Source: Nemertoderma westbladi (Eukaryota; Xenacoelomorpha; Nemertodermatida; Nemertodermatidae). From it: a stretch of 64,000 nt of DNA. Position 1 is the first letter of the stretch. Every line of letters begins with the position of its first letter. Both the position numbers and the translations under genes were made by a program. The stretch lies in NCBI GenBank assembly GCA_032718475.1, contig JAUCBJ010001932.1, positions 1-64,000 on the forward strand, read 5' to 3'. Positions 20,801 through 32,884 of the stretch are shown in pieces. The notes below the pieces were generated by a model. It was not told the origin of the DNA and ran no database searches. It worked only from the letters and a program-made list of their open reading frames with translations.

Positions 20801-23800
20801 ATAGAAAGGGATGCGGTAGCTATTATGTTATAGAAAGGGATGCGGTAGCTAATATGTTATAGAAAGGGATGCGGTAGCTAATATGTTATAGAAAGGGATG
20901 CGGTAGCTAATATGTTATAGAAAGGGATGCGGTAGCTAATATAGAAAGGGTTGCGGTAGCTAATATAGAAAGGGATGCGGTAGCTAATATGTTATAGAAA
21001 GGGATGTGGTAGCTAATATGTTATAGAAAGGGATGCGGTAGCTAATATAGAAAGGGGTGCGGTAGGTAATATGTTATAGAAAGGGATGCGGGAGCTAATA
21101 TGATATATAAAGGGATGCGGTAGCTAATATGTTATAGAAAGGGATGCGGTAGCTAATATAGAAAAGGATGCGGTAGCTAATATGTTATAGAAAGGGATGC
21201 GGTAGCTAATATAGAAAAGGATGCGGTAGGTAATATGTTATAGAAAGGGATGCGATAGCTAATATGTTATAGAAAGGGATGCGGTAGCTAATATGTTATA
21301 GAAAGGGATGCGGTAGCTAATATGTTATAGAAAGGGATGCGGTAGCTAATATGTTATAGAAAGGGATGCGGTAGCTAATATAGAAAGGGTTGCGGTAGCT
21401 AATATAGAAAGGGATGCGGTAGCTAATATGTTATAGAAAGGGATGTGGTAGCTAATATAGAAAGGGGTGCGGTAGCTAATATAGAAAGGGATGTGGTAGC
21501 TAATATGTTATAGAAAGGGATGCGGTAGCTATTATGTTATAGAAAGGGATGCGGTAGCTAATATGTTATAGAAAGGGATGCGGTAGCTAATATGTTATAG
21601 AAAGGGATGCGGTAGCTAATATGTTATAGAAAGGGATGCGGTAGCTAATATAGAAAGGGTTGCGGTAGCTAATATAGAAAGGGATGTGGTAGCTAATATG
21701 TTATAGAAAGGGATGCGGTAGCTATTATGTTATAGAAAGGGATGCGGTAGCTAATATGTTATAGAAAGGGATGCGGTAGCTAATATGTTATAGAAAGGGA
21801 TGCGGTAGCTAATATGTTATAGAAAGGGATGCGGTAGCTAATATAGAAAGGGTTGCGGTAGCTAATATAGAAAGGGATGCGGTAGCTAATATGTTATAGA
21901 AAGGGATGTGGTAGCTAATATGTTATAGAAAGGGATGCGGTAGCTAATATAGAAAGGGGTGCGGTAGGTAATATGTTATAGAAAGGGATGCGGTAGCTAA
22001 TATAGAAAGGGGTGCGGTAGCTAATATAGAAAGGGATGCGGTAGCTAAGATGTTATAGAAAGGGATGTGGTAGCTAATATGTTTTAGAAAGGGATGTGGT
22101 AGCTAATATGTTATAGAAAGGGATGCGGTAGCTAATATAGAAAGGGGTGCGGTAGCTAATATAGAAAGGGATGTGGTAGCTAATATGTTATAGAAAGGGA
22201 TGCGGTAGCTATTATGTTATAGAAAGGGATGCGGTAGCTAATATGTTATAGAAAGGGATGCGGTAGCTAATATGTTATAGAAAGGGATGCGGTAGCTAAT
22301 ATGTTATAGAAAGGGATGCGGTAGCTAATATAGAAAGGGTTGCGGTAGCTAATATAGAAAGGGATGCGGTAGCTAATATGTTATAGAAAGGGATGTGGTA
22401 GCTAATATGTTATAGAAAGGGATGCGGTAGCTAATATAGAAAGGGGTGCGGTAGGTAATATGTTATAGAAAGGGATGCGGGAGCTAATATGATATATAAA
22501 GGGATGCGGTAGCTAATATGTTATAGAAAGGGATGCGGTAGCTAATATAGAAAAGGATGCGGTAGCTAATATGTTATAGAAAGGGATGCGGTAGCTAATA
22601 TAGAAAAGGATGCGGTAGGTAATATGTTATAGAAAGGGATGCGATAGCTAATATGTTATAGAAAGGGATGCGGTAGCTAATATGTTATAGAAAGGGATGC
22701 GGTAGCTAATATGTTATAGAAAGGGATGCGGTAGCTAATATGTTATAGAAAGGGATGCGGTAGCTAATATGTTATAGAAAGGGATGCGGTAGCTAATATG
22801 TTATAAAAAGGGATGCGGTAGCTAATATGTTATAGAAAGGGATGCGGTAGCTAATATGTTATAGAAAGGGATGCGGTAGCTAATATGTTATAGAAAGGGA
22901 TGCGGTAGCTAATATGTTATAGAAAGGGATGCGGTAGCTAATATTTTATAGAAAGGGATGCGGTAGCTAATATGTTATAGAAAGGGATGCGGTAGCTAAT
23001 ATGTTATAGATAGGGATGCGGTAGCTAATATGTTATAGAAAGGGATGCGGTAGCTAATATGTTATAGAAAGGGATGCGGTAGCTAATATGTTATAGAAAG
23101 GGATGCGTTAGCTATTATGTTATAGAAGGAATGCGGTAGCTAATATGTTATAGAAAGGGATGCGGTAGCTAATATGTTATAGAAAGGGATGCGGTAGCTA
23201 ATATGTTATAGAAAGGGATGCGGTAGCTAATATGTTATAGAATGGGATGCGGTAGCTAATATAGAAAAGGATGCGGTAGCTAATATGTTATAGAAAGGGA
23301 TGCGGTAGCTAATATAGAAAAGGATGCGGTAGCTAATATGTTATAGAAAGGGATGCGGTAGCTAATATGTTATAGAAAGGGATGCGGTAGCTAATATAGA
23401 AGAGGATGCGGTAGCTAATATGTTATAGAAAGAGATGCAGTAGCTCATATGTTATAGAAAGGGATGCGGTAGCTAATATGTTATAGAAAGGGATGTGGTA
23501 GCTAATATGTTATAGAAAGGGATTCGGTAGCTAATATGTTATAGAAAGGGATGCGGTAGCTAATATGTTATAGAAAGGGATGCGGTAGCTAATATGATAT
23601 AGAAAGGGATGCGGTAGCTAATATAGAAAAGGATGCGGTAGCTAATACTGTATGTTATAGAAAGGGATGCGGTAGCTAATATGTTATAGAAAGGGATGCG
23701 GTAGCTAATATGTTATAGAAAGGGATGCGGTAGCTAATATGTTATAGAAAGGGATGTGGTAGCTAATATGTTATAGAAAGGGATGCGGTAGCTAATATGT

Positions 23801-26556
23801 TATAGAAAGGGATGCGGTAGCTAATATAGAAAAGGATGCGGTAGCTAATATGTTATAGAAAGGGATGCGTATCTAATATAGAAAAGGATGCGGTAGCTAA
23901 TATGTTATAGAAAGGGATACGGTAGCTAATATGTTATAGAAAGGGATGTGTTAGCTAATATAGAAAAGGATGCGGTAGCTAATATGTTATAGAAAGGGAT
24001 GCGGTAGCTAATATGTTATAGAAATGGATGTGGTAGCTAATATGTTATAGAAAGGGATGCGGTAGCTAATATAGAAAAGGATGCGGTAGCTAATATGTTA
24101 TAGAAAGGGATGCGGTAGCTAATATAGAAAAGGATGCGGTAGCTAATATGTTATAGAAAGGGATGCGGTAGCTAATATGTTATAGAAAGGGATGCGGTAG
24201 CTAATATAAAAAAGGATGCGGTAGCTAATATGTTATAGAAAGGGATGAGGTAGCTAATATCTTATAGAAAGGGATGCTGTAGCTAATATGTTATAGAAAG
24301 GGATGCGGTAGCTAATATGTTATAGAAAGGGATGCGGTAGCTAATATAGAAAATGATGCGGTAGCTAATATGTTATAGAAAGGGATTCGGTAGCTAATAT
24401 GTTATAGAAAGGGATGCGGTAGCTAATATAAAAAAGGATGCGGTAGCTAATATGTTATAGAAAGGGATGCGGTAGCTAATATCTTATAGAAAGGGATGCT
24501 GTAGCTAATATGTTATAGAAAGGGATGCGGTAGCTAATATGTTATAGAAAGGGATGCGGTAGCTAATATGTTATAGAAAGGGATGCGGTAGCTAATATGT
24601 TATAGAAAGGGATGCGGTAGCTAATATGTTATAGAAAGGGATGCGGTAGCTAATATGTTATAGAAAGGGATGCGGTAGCTAATATGTTATAGAAAGGGAT
24701 GCGGTAGCTAATATGTTATAGAAAGGGATGCAGTAGCTAATATGTTATAGAAAGGGATGCGGCAGCTAATATGTTATAGAAAGGGATGCGGTAGCTAATA
24801 TAAAAAAGGATACGGTAGCTAATATGTTATAGAAAGGGATGCGGTAGCTAATATGTTATAGAAAGGGATGCGGTAGCTAATATGTTATAGAAAGGGATGC
24901 GGTAGCTAATATGTTATAGAAAGGGATGCGGTAGCTAATATGTTATAGAAAGGGATGCGGTAGCTAATATGTTATAGAAAGGGATGCGGTAGCTAATATG
25001 TTATAGAAAGGGATGCGGTAGCTAATATGTTATAGAAAGGGATGCGGTAGCTAATATGTTATAGAAAGGGATGCGGCAGCTAATATGTTATAGAAAGGGA
25101 TGCGGTAGCTAATATAAGAAAGGGATGCGGTAGCTAATATGTTATAGAAAGGGATGCGGTAGCTAATATGTTATAGAAAGGGATGCGGTAGCTAATATGT
25201 TATAGAAAGGGATGCGGTAGCTAATATGTTATAGAAAGGGATGCGGTAGCTAATATGTTATAGAAAGGGATGCGGTAGCTAATATGTTATAGAAAGGGAT
25301 GCGGTAGCTAATATGTTATAGAAAGGGATGCGGTAGCTAATATGTTATAGAAAGGGATGCGGTAGCTAATATGTTATAGAAAGGGATGCGGTAGCTAATA
25401 TGTTATAGAAAGGGATGCGGTAGCTAATATGTTATAGAAAGGGATGCGGTAGCTAATATGTTATAGAAAGGGATGCGGCAGCTAATATGTTATAGAAAGG
25501 GATGCGGTAGCTAATATAGAAAAGGATGCGGTAGCTAATATGTTATAGAAAGGGATGCGGTAGCTAATATGTTATAGAAAGGGATGCGGTAGCTAATATG
25601 TTATAGAAAGGGATGCGGTAGCTAATATGTTATAGAAAGGGATGCGGTAGCTAATATGTTATAGAAAGGGATGCGGTAGCTAATATGTTATAGAAAGGGA
25701 TGCGGCAGCTAATATGTTATAGAAAGGGATGCGGTAGCTAATATAAAAAAGGATACGGTAGCTAATATGTTATAGAAAGGGATGCGGTAGCTAATATGTT
25801 ATAGAAAGGGATGCGGTAGCTAATATGTTATAGAAAGGGATGCGGTAGCTAATATGTTATAGAAAGGGATGCGGTAGCTAATATGTTATAGAAAGGGATG
25901 CGGTAGCTAATATGTTATAGAAAGGGATGCGGTAGCTAATATGTTATAGAAAGGGATGCGGTAGCTAATATGTTATAGAAAGGGATGCGGTAGCTAATAT
26001 AAAAAAGGATGCGGTAGCTAATATGTTATAGAAAGGGATGCGGTAGCTAATATGTTATAGAAAGGGATGCGGTAGCTAATATGTTATAGAAAGGGATGCG
26101 GTAGCTAATATGTTATAGAAAGGGATGCGGTAGCTAATATGTTATAGAAAGGGATGCGGTAGCTAATATGTTATAGAAAGGGATGCGAGTAGCTAATATG
26201 TTATAGAAAGGGATGCGGTAGCTAATATGTTATAGAAAGGGATGCGGTAGCTAATATGTTATAGAAAGGGATGCGGTAGCTAATATGTTATAGAAAGGGA
26301 TGCGGTAGCTAATATGTTATAGAAAGGGATGCGGTAGCTAATATAAAAAGGGATGCGGTAGCTAATATGTTATAGAAAGGGATGCGGTAGCTAATATCTT
26401 ATAGAAAGGGATGCGGTAGCTAATATGTTATAGAAAGGGATGCGGTAGCTAATATGTTATAGAAAGGGATGCGGTAGCTAATATGTTATAGAAAGGGATG
26501 CGTAGCTAATATGTTATAGAAAGGGATGCGGTAGCTAATATGTTATAGAAAGGGAT
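17868..26556 (+). repeat. 24/29-bp satellite array, main block (8.7 kb)
   Basis: The long unit (29 bp) is TAGAAAGGGATGCGGTAGCT followed by AATATGTTA; the short unit (24 bp) lacks TGTTA. Diagnostic variants are GATGTGGTAG, GATGCGATAG, GATGTGGGAG, GGTTGCGGTAG, GGGTGCGGTAG and AGCTATTATG. From about 17.87 to 22.65 kb short and long units alternate in recurring ordered blocks (a higher-order pattern). From about 22.65 kb onward the array is mostly homogeneous 29-bp units with occasional short ones. No open frame of significance. Confidence 0.95.
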
Positions 26557-26815
26557 AATAATAATAATATTGGTTATTTATATAGCGCTTTTCTACGCTC
26601 AGCATATTCAAAGCGATTTTATTATCATTACCCCAGCAAAGCTAGTTTCCCATTATACCGCTGGGTTGACGTAGGCACTAATGACTAAAGTGTCTTGCCT
26701 TGGGACACAACAGTGCGAAATTTCTACAGCCTTTATTCTGATTCGAACCTGCGCCACCAAACACTATTGTGTAAGCAGTTCAGGCGCCGTATCCACTCGG
26801 TCACTGCGACACTGC
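26557..26815 (-). mobile_element. tRNA-derived SINE inserted in the satellite
   Basis: Read on the minus strand it starts with a tRNA-like head: box A TGACCGAGTGG (about 26793-26803) and box B GGTTCGAATC (26740-26749), the pol III internal promoter. The body ends with GCGCTATATAAATAACC and an ATT-repeat tail (26557-26570). Both ends abut GGGAT (26552-26556 and 26816-26820), a 5-bp match to the satellite unit and so a plausible target duplication. Satellite resumes immediately after it. It depends on a partner LINE for movement. Confidence 0.8.
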
Positions 26816-26890
26816 GGGATGCGGTAGCTAATATAGAAAAGGATGCGGTAGCTAATATGTTATAGAAAGGGATGCGGTACCTAATAAGTT
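26816..26890 (+). repeat. Satellite remainder right of the SINE
   Basis: Two to three units of the same satellite, then divergence at about 26884 into the Penelope-like fragment. Confidence 0.85.
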
Positions 26891-26934
26891 TAAGTGCTAA
26901 TATCCCACGTGGACGATTGAAAACACTTGACTAC

Positions 26935-27190
26935 TTACCGACCGGTATTTGAACGCCTTTACCGTAAATGTAAAACACGAACCTAATCTGATAGGTCAAG
27001 AACGATTTAAAACTAAACTCAAAGACATTGCAATGGCGGTAGCATACCCTTACCAATCCCGTACGCAACCCTTTCTATCTAAGGATGAACTACTCGCATT
27101 GAAGTCACTCTCCAAGAATTCTGATCTGGTCATCAACCGGGCAGACAAAGGCAACGCGGTCGTGGTTCAAAACAAATCGAATTATCTGTT
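26935..27190 (+). pseudogene. Penelope-like element RT, N-terminal part
   Basis: The frame encodes PFLSKDELLALKSLSKNSDL followed by VINRADKGNAVVVQNKSNY. The I-x-R/K-A-D-K-G-x-A-V-V-V core is the hallmark of the RT N-terminus in Penelope-like elements. The frame is broken by an insertion at about 27190. A shorter copy is at 59933-60182 and lacks that insertion. Confidence 0.8.
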
Positions 27191-27667
27191 TTGGACAAAC
27201 GGCGACGAATCAAGGGTTACTTTTGTATTGTTTAATTTAATTTGTTTATTTTGTTTATTAATTTAAATTGTTTAATTAACCACACCGAGTTTAACGACCT
27301 ACGTTCCTCATTCGTTCCACGCATATTAGTTTTTAACCATTTTAATACGTCACATTTTATTTCAGTTTCGGGACTCAGACTCAAACAGACTTTTATGGAT
27401 TTTATATGGATTTTAAATATTTTGTTCTGTCACATATTGTCATACCTTTTACTTAAAGCCTTATATCTGTCGTAATGGTGACCGGACACCCCCCCCCCCC
27501 CCCCCCAGGACACTCCCCCCTCTTATGGGGGGGCTCTCCGGGTGGGGGGTGGGGGGGGGGGAGGTGGGGGGGGTTGTCCTAGATCAGTCGTAATTCGTGC
27601 GAATTCATTTATGTCTATTACGTGCATTTTATAATTGTTTTTATTGTCAGTTTATCTGAATTGAATT
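27191..27667. other. Insertion within the Penelope-like fragment, with C- and G-runs
   Basis: Comparing the two Penelope copies shows that about 480 bp is extra here. It is AT-rich, then contains a C run at about 27487-27506, followed after CCCCCCTCTTATGGGGGGG by G-rich sequence to about 27575. No coding. The origin is unknown. Confidence 0.55.
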
Positions 27668-28170
27668 GTAGAAGATGAAAAAGATCTTGAAGGACAAATC
27701 TAAACTCCTGCCACTAAAGGAGACACAGGAGGTACAATGTAATACATAATAGAGTAATACATAACATAGATAATAATACGTGATACCTTTAACAGATTAG
27801 CACCCACAGGTACTCAACTAGCTCGACTATTTGGACTTCTAAAAATCCATAAATACGGTACTCCATTACGGCCCATTCTTTCTGCTATAAACAGAACTAC
27901 TTACAGACTATCGAAATATTTTCGTTTACCATAACTTACACCTGCCGTTACCAGCCCTTACTACTTACACCTGCCGTTACCAGCCCTTACTACTTACACC
28001 TGCCGTTACCAGCCCTTACACGCTCACAGACACATTCTCCTTCAATGACGGTCTATATAAACTCAAATTTAACAAGAAAATGCACATTTGCAGATTTGAA
28101 GTTAATCTTTATTTTCTACAGTAATATCCCACTGGACGAAACCATAGACATTATCATTAAACAATTATTA
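27668..28170 (+). pseudogene. Penelope-like element RT, central part
   Basis: Resumes with KMKKILKDKSKLLPLKETQE, then LAPTGTQLARLFGLLKIHK and GTPLRPILSAINRTTYRLSK, then TFSFNDGLYKLKFNK and finally IPLDETIDIIIKQL. These are successive RT blocks of Penelope-like elements (the K-I-H-K motif, the R-P-I-x-S block, and the I-P-x-x-E-T motif). Several stops and an internal triplication of ACCTGCCGTTACCAGCCC (27938-28017) interrupt it. The GIY-YIG endonuclease is absent. Confidence 0.75.
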
Positions 28171-29499
28171 AATTAATTAATACATTAAATATAACATTGT
28201 AAATAATGATAACATGACAACAAAATCTTGTCAAGTTTACTGCTATATTGACAAACTAAACTTAACATATTTACAATGTTTATTGTCAATGCGTGTATGG
28301 ACGCCCTATACAATACAGTCACCAAGGGTAACTAAACATTAAAGTTGTGATGAAAAAGCGTAAAAGAAAATTCACAGTCCGCCTTTCCAAATGTACAGCA
28401 TAACTGGAAAGACAATGATAGGCCTATTTTTACAAAAGTACAGCCTTCTGAGCTTTGTAAAGCTGCTATAAATTTGTCACTGCTGTGAATTTACAACTGA
28501 TGTCTTTTAAAATTATTTTGGGGAAATATTCACACATAATTTTACGTCGAAGTGTTTAAAAAATACAATGTGTGTTTTTAAAACAATAAATGGTAAATTT
28601 ACACCAGCACTATTGCTACCTGCTGTAAATTTGTCACTGTTATGAATTTACAACTGCTGTAATTTTAAATCATTTTGGGAAATGCACTCACAATATTACA
28701 GTAGAGTTGAAAAACACAATAATATTTTTTATCAAATCATTAGCAAATTTACATCATTAGGCCTACAATACTACGGCGGCTGATATAGTTTTGTCACTGC
28801 TGTGACATCCAAAACGTACAGAATGATAATGCGAGGTAAAACAAAACACCCAGACCACCACTGTAACATACAGTACTACTGTAATGTAGGTCTAAGATTG
28901 AACATTACAGCAGTTGTAAATTTACATCAGTGGCAAATTTACAGTAGATAACAGCTACTGATGTTGTTGCGAGCCAAGCCGAATCACAGGCTAACCAAAG
29001 CAATAACCTATATACCAATTTAGGCCTCGCAGTCTCTCCTTACCCTTACTTATCCTTACCGCTACTAAATAAACGGTAATGAGAGCAACCCGAAGCGTCT
29101 GTAGCTCCTTTCTACTGTAAATTCCAACCTGAGTGCAGGTGGCCTATGTAAGCACTCTCTCTGTCTATCTGCTACACTACTGTAGTTGTCAAGGATCGCG
29201 CTGTTCTCTAGGCAATCAAATGTTTGTTTGGAGAATATTTTAATTTATTTAATTCCTAAAATCGTGCGGTGAGTCTGTAGTGGAAACCAGGATACTCCTG
29301 TGTACTGACGACTGTAATGGCTTACTGGCGAATTACTAACTGGCAAACCTCCCATTTTTTAGTCAACCGCTTAACATAGAATAGCCACTGTTAATAATTT
29401 TCCAAATGTAACCAAAACTAGTCATATTCTCCGCTATGCAGCGTAATGTCCCTAACTTACCCAAATGTATGAAGCTACGCTCATTTTAATTTATCTACT
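28171..29499. other. Non-coding AT-rich sequence with a degenerate ~158-bp repeat
   Basis: Between about 28460 and 28810, a segment built around AATTTGTCACTG and GAATTTACAACTG recurs with a period near 158 bp (starts near 28471, 28628 and 28787). Outside it I find no structure. Confidence 0.5.
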
Positions 29500-29504
29500 A
29501 CTAA

Positions 29505-31190
29505 CTACTACTACTAGGTCGAGCGAACTCGGACAGTGGAAATGAGTGAGATCCTTCCAGGCTTCCCTATTCTCCATAGTTGTCGCAATTTCGTTTCTCC
29601 CAAGTTCAGTATCCCTTTCAAGTTGATCTATATATGTTATGGCTGGTCGTCCACGACTACGCTTTCCATGAGTTGGTTGCCAGATAAGTAGTCATCTTTA
29701 CTTCGCCAGCAGTGCCCACTGAATCTTAATCTGCGTTCAAGGAGGGTGGTTGATACATGTGGTATTGTACCATAAAGCTCGGCGTTTGTCATGTGTTGTC
29801 TCCAGCTGATGTTTAGGGCTGCCCTTAGTAGTCTTGTGTAGCAACCATCAATCCGTTGTTCAAGTGATTTAGTCAGTGTCCAGGTCTCACCCCCGTATAA
29901 AAATACACTTTCCACTGTGGCTCGAAAGAACTTAGTCTTCAGGTGCCTGGAGAGATCTGATTTCCAGATGGTATCCATTTTTGATAGAGCTACCCAAGCC
30001 TTTGCTTTCCTAACTTCTATGTCCTTTTGCTACTCTCTATCCATGATCCAAGGTACTGGAAGTCGTCGACCTTCCTTAGTTGATTATTATCAATGGTTGT
30101 CAAGTTTCCATTAACATTAAAGGTCATGCATTCGGTCTTGGTACAGTAGCATTTATATGCAATCCAACCTCCTTAGCAGCCCTCTCCACTTTATTTAGAA
30201 GAAGCTGTGCATCTGCTAGCTTATTAGAGAGCAGGGCGATGTCATCCGAAAAGTCGGTGTCTGTGACTGTAGTTGCCGGATATCTACTACTTCTGCGTTC
30301 TTGAAGTGTGAATCTCAGATCTTCACCCTTTGTGGCCGTCCTCATTGAGTAATCCACAACAATTACAAATAGTAATGGTGCTAATGTGTCACCTTGCAGT
30401 ACGCCAGCCAGGATTGAGTAAAACTCAGTTTCACTATCTGGTGTGAGTACCTGCGCTTCTGTGTCACAATATAACAATCCAATGCCAACAACAATTACTT
30501 CTGCTATTCCATAAGTTCTTAGGATTTCAAGCATTTTACCTCTATGGATAGAGTCGAATGCCTTCTTGAAGTCCACAAAAGTCATGACTGCGGGGAGATT
30601 CTTTGACTTAATTCCTTCAATCAGTTTCCGTAGTGCAAGTATCTGAGCTATTGTTGATCTACTTGGTCGAAATCCGTTTTGGCTCTTACGCAGTACTGTA
30701 GTTTCTCTAAAAAAATATTTTGGCGGCTATCACAAGCAGACAAATCCCACGATAATTTGTTGGTATGCCGAGTTCTCCTTTCTTTGTGAGAGGCTTTAGT
30801 TGACCTTTAGTCCAAATTGGTGGAGGATTTTCCCCTTTTAACATCCGGTTGCAAACATTCAATAATGGTCTGTTTAGCACTCCGTTATTCCATACCTCCG
30901 CTGGGATTTCATATAATCCACTCGCTTTATTATTGGACATGCTTTTAATGCTTCTTTGGAGTTCGGCAGGTGTGAAGTCCCCTGTTTCTATAGGTAGTGT
31001 CTTGTCATATATTTTCCTTGTAGGGCTGACCTCGATATTTGGTGGCTGCCCAAGTAAATTGCTGAAGTCATTTCTCCACTTCCCAACATGTTCTTCAGGA
31101 CTATCGGCTTTGAGGCGCCCCTTTGCACAACTTTTCCGACCAGATACCTCATTTACAGTTTGCCAGGTAAGTCTTGATAGTTGCTGTAAA
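29505..31190 (-). pseudogene. LINE ORF2, RT and C-terminus (family A, antisense copy)
   Basis: On the minus strand: linker LTWQTVNEVSG (about 31150), LLGQPPNIEVSP, SMSNNKASGLYEIP (block 0), NYRGICLL, then after a break FVDFKKAFDSI (block A, about 30560), GVLQGDTLAPLLF (block B), TDTDFSDDIALL (block C with F-S-D-D instead of F-A-D-D), then the C-terminal GGETWTLTKSLEQRIDGCY and RRLRFSGHCWR, and a terminal NREAWKDL. The 3' tail is TAGTAGTAG-type simple sequence near 29500-29520. It is truncated at its 5' end against the 50-bp minisatellite, with several frameshifts. Confidence 0.85.
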
Positions 31191-31968
31191 TAATTGGTTA
31201 ATAATTCCGCTGCTTTTCCACAGTAAACACGGGAGGTTGGGTGCTGGTAAATAATTCCGCTGCTTTTCCACAGTAAACACGGGAGGTTGGGTGCTGGTAA
31301 ATAATTCCGCTGCTTTTCCACAGTAAACACGGTAGGTTGGGTGCTGGTAAATAATTCCGCTGCTTTTCCACAGTAAACATGGGAGGTTGGGTGCTGGTAA
31401 ATAATTCTGATGCTTTTCCACAGTAAACACGGGAGGTTGCGAGTTGGTAAATAATTCCGCTGCTTTTCCACAGTAAACACGGAAGGTTGCATGCTGGTAA
31501 ATAATTCCGCTGCTTTTCCACAGTAAACACGGGAGGTTGCGTGCTGGTAAATAATTCCGATGCTTTTCCACAGTAAACATGGGAGGTTGGGTGCTGGTAA
31601 ATAATTCCGCTGCTTTTCCACAGTAAACACGGGAGGTTGCGTGCTGGTAAATAATTCCGATGCTTTTCCACAGTAAACATGGGAGGTTGGGTGCTGGTAA
31701 ATAATTCCGCTGCTTTTCCACAGTAAACACGGGAGGTTGGGTGCTGGTAAATAATTCCGATGCTTTTCCACAGTAAACATGGGAGGTTGGGTGCTGGTAA
31801 ATAATTCTGATGCTTTTCCACAGTAAACACGGGAGGTTGCGTGCTGATAAATAATTCCGCTGCTTTTCCACAGTAAACACAGGAGGTTGCGTGCTGGTAA
31901 TTAATTCTGCTGCTTTTCCACAGTAAACACGGGAGGTTGCGTGCTGATAAATAATTCCGCTGCTTTCT
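31191..31968 (-). repeat. 50-bp minisatellite, about 15 units
   Basis: The unit is ATAATTCCGCTGCTTTTCCA followed by CAGTAAACACGGGAGGTTGG and GTGCTGGTAA. Variants affect GCTG/GATG, ACAC/ACAT and TTGG/TTGC. Since 50 is not a multiple of three and the minus strand lacks stops in every frame, three long overlapping antisense frames appear; these are artefacts of the repeat. Confidence 0.9.
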
Positions 31969-32210
31969 TTAAATTAATTTTCTTCATAGAAATATAAGAG
32001 TTTCGGAATTGACTGTTGTGTTCAGAGACTAATATTTGCTCTTGTGTACAGATTCGCTAAGTCCCAATCGGGATAATGACATTTGACAGATAGGGCTGCA
32101 TGATTTTGTAGATGATGGTATATCGGAGATAATATTGAAATTTGATACATATTTATATTTCAGTAAATCAGTCGAGCACAATGCCCAGTCCAGCTGTGAA
32201 AACCATATCT
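31969..32210. other. Short AT-rich spacer, nothing recognised
   Basis: Possibly the decayed end of the endonuclease fragment to its right; no motif is readable. Confidence 0.35.
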
Positions 32211-32830
32211 TTAAATGTAGTTTCCTTGAAACTCCTTTCCCTTAAAATTTGCATGATTGATGGGTGTTAAGTTTCTCGACTCACATAGTTTCAGAACTTC
32301 TCGGCCGTTTTGATTGACGGTTTTGTCAGGATTTGAGGAGTATTTTAAACACTTTTTTATACTTTTCTTGTGGGACAAAGTTACATTTCCCAAACGGGCG
32401 TTTAAGTCGCCCAAAATTAAAACGCTCGTATTCTGACGCTTTAATTGTTTATTGATTGGCGCGAAACTACAGAAATAAAAAAATGGTGAGTCAGATGGCG
32501 TAATATAAACTGCACCAAACCTAAAACTCGGATTTAGTACAAACAAAACCAAACTTGGTCTTTTAATACCTAGATATTGCAAACAGAGTAGAGAGTACCA
32601 CAGTTGAGATCGAATAAAAACACCCACGTGCCACCTCTGTGACTGTGATATTCATTATCCAACATGAGACTTCGTACAAACTCGAAACCCGGTAAACCTA
32701 TACGGTGTGCAGTTTATAATTCATTGACACAAATTATGTCATAATTTACAATTAGATTCGTGTAAAATTGAGATTCTAATTTATTACTTATACCGTTAAT
32801 GTTAATAGATAGAATGTTTATAAAATTAGA
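32211..32830 (-). pseudogene. APE endonuclease fragment of a LINE
   Basis: On the minus strand: ILSINING (first strand), YDIICVNEL (catalytic E region, with a stop just after), GLPGFEFVRS, HSHRGG, then a frame change to FGAVYITPSD and LILGDLNARLG (D-x-N motif) and TVNQNGREVLKLCE. It stops before the S-D-H motif. It is not adjacent to a matching RT. The left border of the antisense BEL/Pao element lies just to its right. Confidence 0.75.
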
Positions 32831-32884
32831 CCTAAAAGAGTTTTCCATCCCATTAATTTAAAATGTTGAGGCTGATATCCCTGT

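Noticed and set aside
17868-26556. CRISPR-like array
   Set aside because: Direct repeats have no unique spacers and occur in an animal genome; it is a satellite.
31198-31880. Long antisense frames over the 50-bp array as a repeat protein gene
   Set aside because: Open in all three frames because the unit lacks stops; no non-repeat domain except the attached LINE remnant.
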